A stretch of 5,622 bases of DNA from an uncultured Lachnospiraceae bacterium. GTDB lineage: Bacteria; Bacillota; Clostridia; Lachnospirales; Lachnospiraceae. Shown here in pieces: positions 5,153 through 5,622 of this stretch (position 1 is the first letter of the stretch; every line of letters begins with the position of its first letter). The position numbers were made by a program, and so were the translations under genes. The notes under the pieces are model-generated. The model did no database searches and was not told the DNA's origin. It saw only the letters and a list, made by a program, of their open reading frames with translations. The DNA is taken from the NCBI GenBank assembly GCA_946549155.1, contig CAMNQN010000208.1:1-5622 (forward strand), in the 5' to 3' direction.

Positions 5153-5622
5153 ATGAAAATCGCATTAATTAATGAGAATAGCCAGGCTGGAAAAAATCAG
5201 CTTATTTTTGAAACACTCAAAAGTGTAGCGGAGCCGTTGGGCCATAAAGTATTTAACTATGGAAGGTTTGCAGAGGATGACGGTTATCAGAGAACCTATG
5301 TCCAGGCCGGACTTTTGACTGCGATTCTGATTAACTCGGGAGCTGCCGATTTTGTTATTACAGGCTGCGGAACCGGAATGGGAGCTACATTAGCGTGTAA
5401 TTCGTTCCCTAATGTATTCTGCGGGTTTGTGGAGGAACCGCTGGATGGATATTTATTTTCCCAGATTAATGCAGGGAATGCAGTTGCAATGCCCTTCGCC
5501 AAGGGTTTTGGCTGGGGGAGTGAAGTGAAACTGAAATATGAGTTTGAACGGCTTTTTGGAGAAGCGCCGGGAGGAGGATTCCCGAAAGAATGGGCGGCGG
5601 CGGAACAATCCAACCGCAATAT
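5153..5622 (+). CDS. RpiB/LacA/LacB-family sugar-phosphate isomerase, C-terminus cut off by window end
   Basis: The reading frame stays open for 156 codons to the end of the window, with no stop. The N-terminus reads MKIALINENSQAGKNQ, and the family core is TGCGTGMGA at 70-78 with the conserved Cys72, equivalent to catalytic Cys66 of E. coli RpiB. Family members interconvert aldose and ketose phosphates such as ribose/ribulose 5-phosphate or galactose/tagatose 6-phosphate. This is a long form: clostridial relatives I recall run to about 210 aa, against about 150 for RpiB, so roughly a quarter is missing. Two RpiB landmarks differ: the N-terminal CDHxG is replaced by INENS, and the SRQHND segment with His99 is replaced by FSQINAGN, which lacks the histidine. 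The true substrate is therefore uncertain. A ribosome site CAGGGGAT (about 5141-5148) precedes the ATG. It has its own promoter and operator and may start a separate operon beyond the window. Confidence 0.85.
   Translation, partial: MKIALINENSQAGKNQLIFETLKSVAEPLGHKVFNYGRFAEDDGYQRTYVQAGLLTAILINSGAADFVITGCGTGMGATLACNSFPNVFCGFVEEPLDGYLFSQINAGNAVAMPFAKGFGWGSEVKLKYEFERLFGEAPGGGFPKEWAAAEQSNRN

Noticed and set aside
1..5622. tRNA, rRNA, CRISPR array, IS transposase or phage genes
   Set aside because: No cloverleaf, regularly spaced repeats or transposase/integrase-like frames were seen on either strand.

Overview
The window looks like chromosomal DNA of a Firmicute of the class Clostridia, most likely a gut-type Lachnospiraceae. 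The reasons are strong AGGAGG ribosome binding sites, mid-GC coding DNA broken by a very AT-rich control region, textbook sigma-A promoter spacing, and the character of the proteins: a GntK-like FGGY kinase and a long-form RpiB/LacA/LacB isomerase of a clostridial type. This placement comes from recognition, not from a search.

Layout, all genes on the + strand: (1) 46-1461, a gluconokinase-like FGGY sugar kinase. (2) A 182-nt gap with a candidate promoter, then 1644-2270, KDPG/KHG aldolase (eda). (3) An 83-nt gap with a GC-rich hairpin, then 2354-3748, decarboxylating 6-phosphogluconate dehydrogenase (gnd/gntZ type). (4) After only 21 nt, 3770-4723, an NAD-type D-2-hydroxyacid dehydrogenase without an ACT domain. 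(5) A 429-nt non-coding stretch, 4724-5152. It holds a weak terminator, a long 117-nt imperfect inverted repeat, two cre/LacI-type operator-like sites that share an identical 11-mer, and a near-consensus promoter. (6) 5153 to the window end, a RpiB/LacA/LacB-family sugar-phosphate isomerase, cut off by the window edge.

Together the genes describe sugar-acid catabolism around 6-phosphogluconate. A kinase makes a phosphorylated aldonate, Gnd decarboxylates 6-phosphogluconate to ribulose 5-phosphate, and Eda cleaves KDPG to pyruvate and glyceraldehyde 3-phosphate. The 2-hydroxyacid dehydrogenase could reduce a 2-keto-aldonate, or its 6-phosphate, into the pathway. No 6-phosphogluconate dehydratase (Edd) or KDG kinase is present, so the source of KDPG is not explained here. 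The last gene sits behind its own tightly controlled promoter and may belong to a different unit.

I did not find a clearly new system. The points most worth a second look are unusual active-site or cofactor motifs in three otherwise standard enzymes (the kinase, Gnd and the RpiB-like protein), the long inverted repeat, and the operator-rich control region before the last gene.
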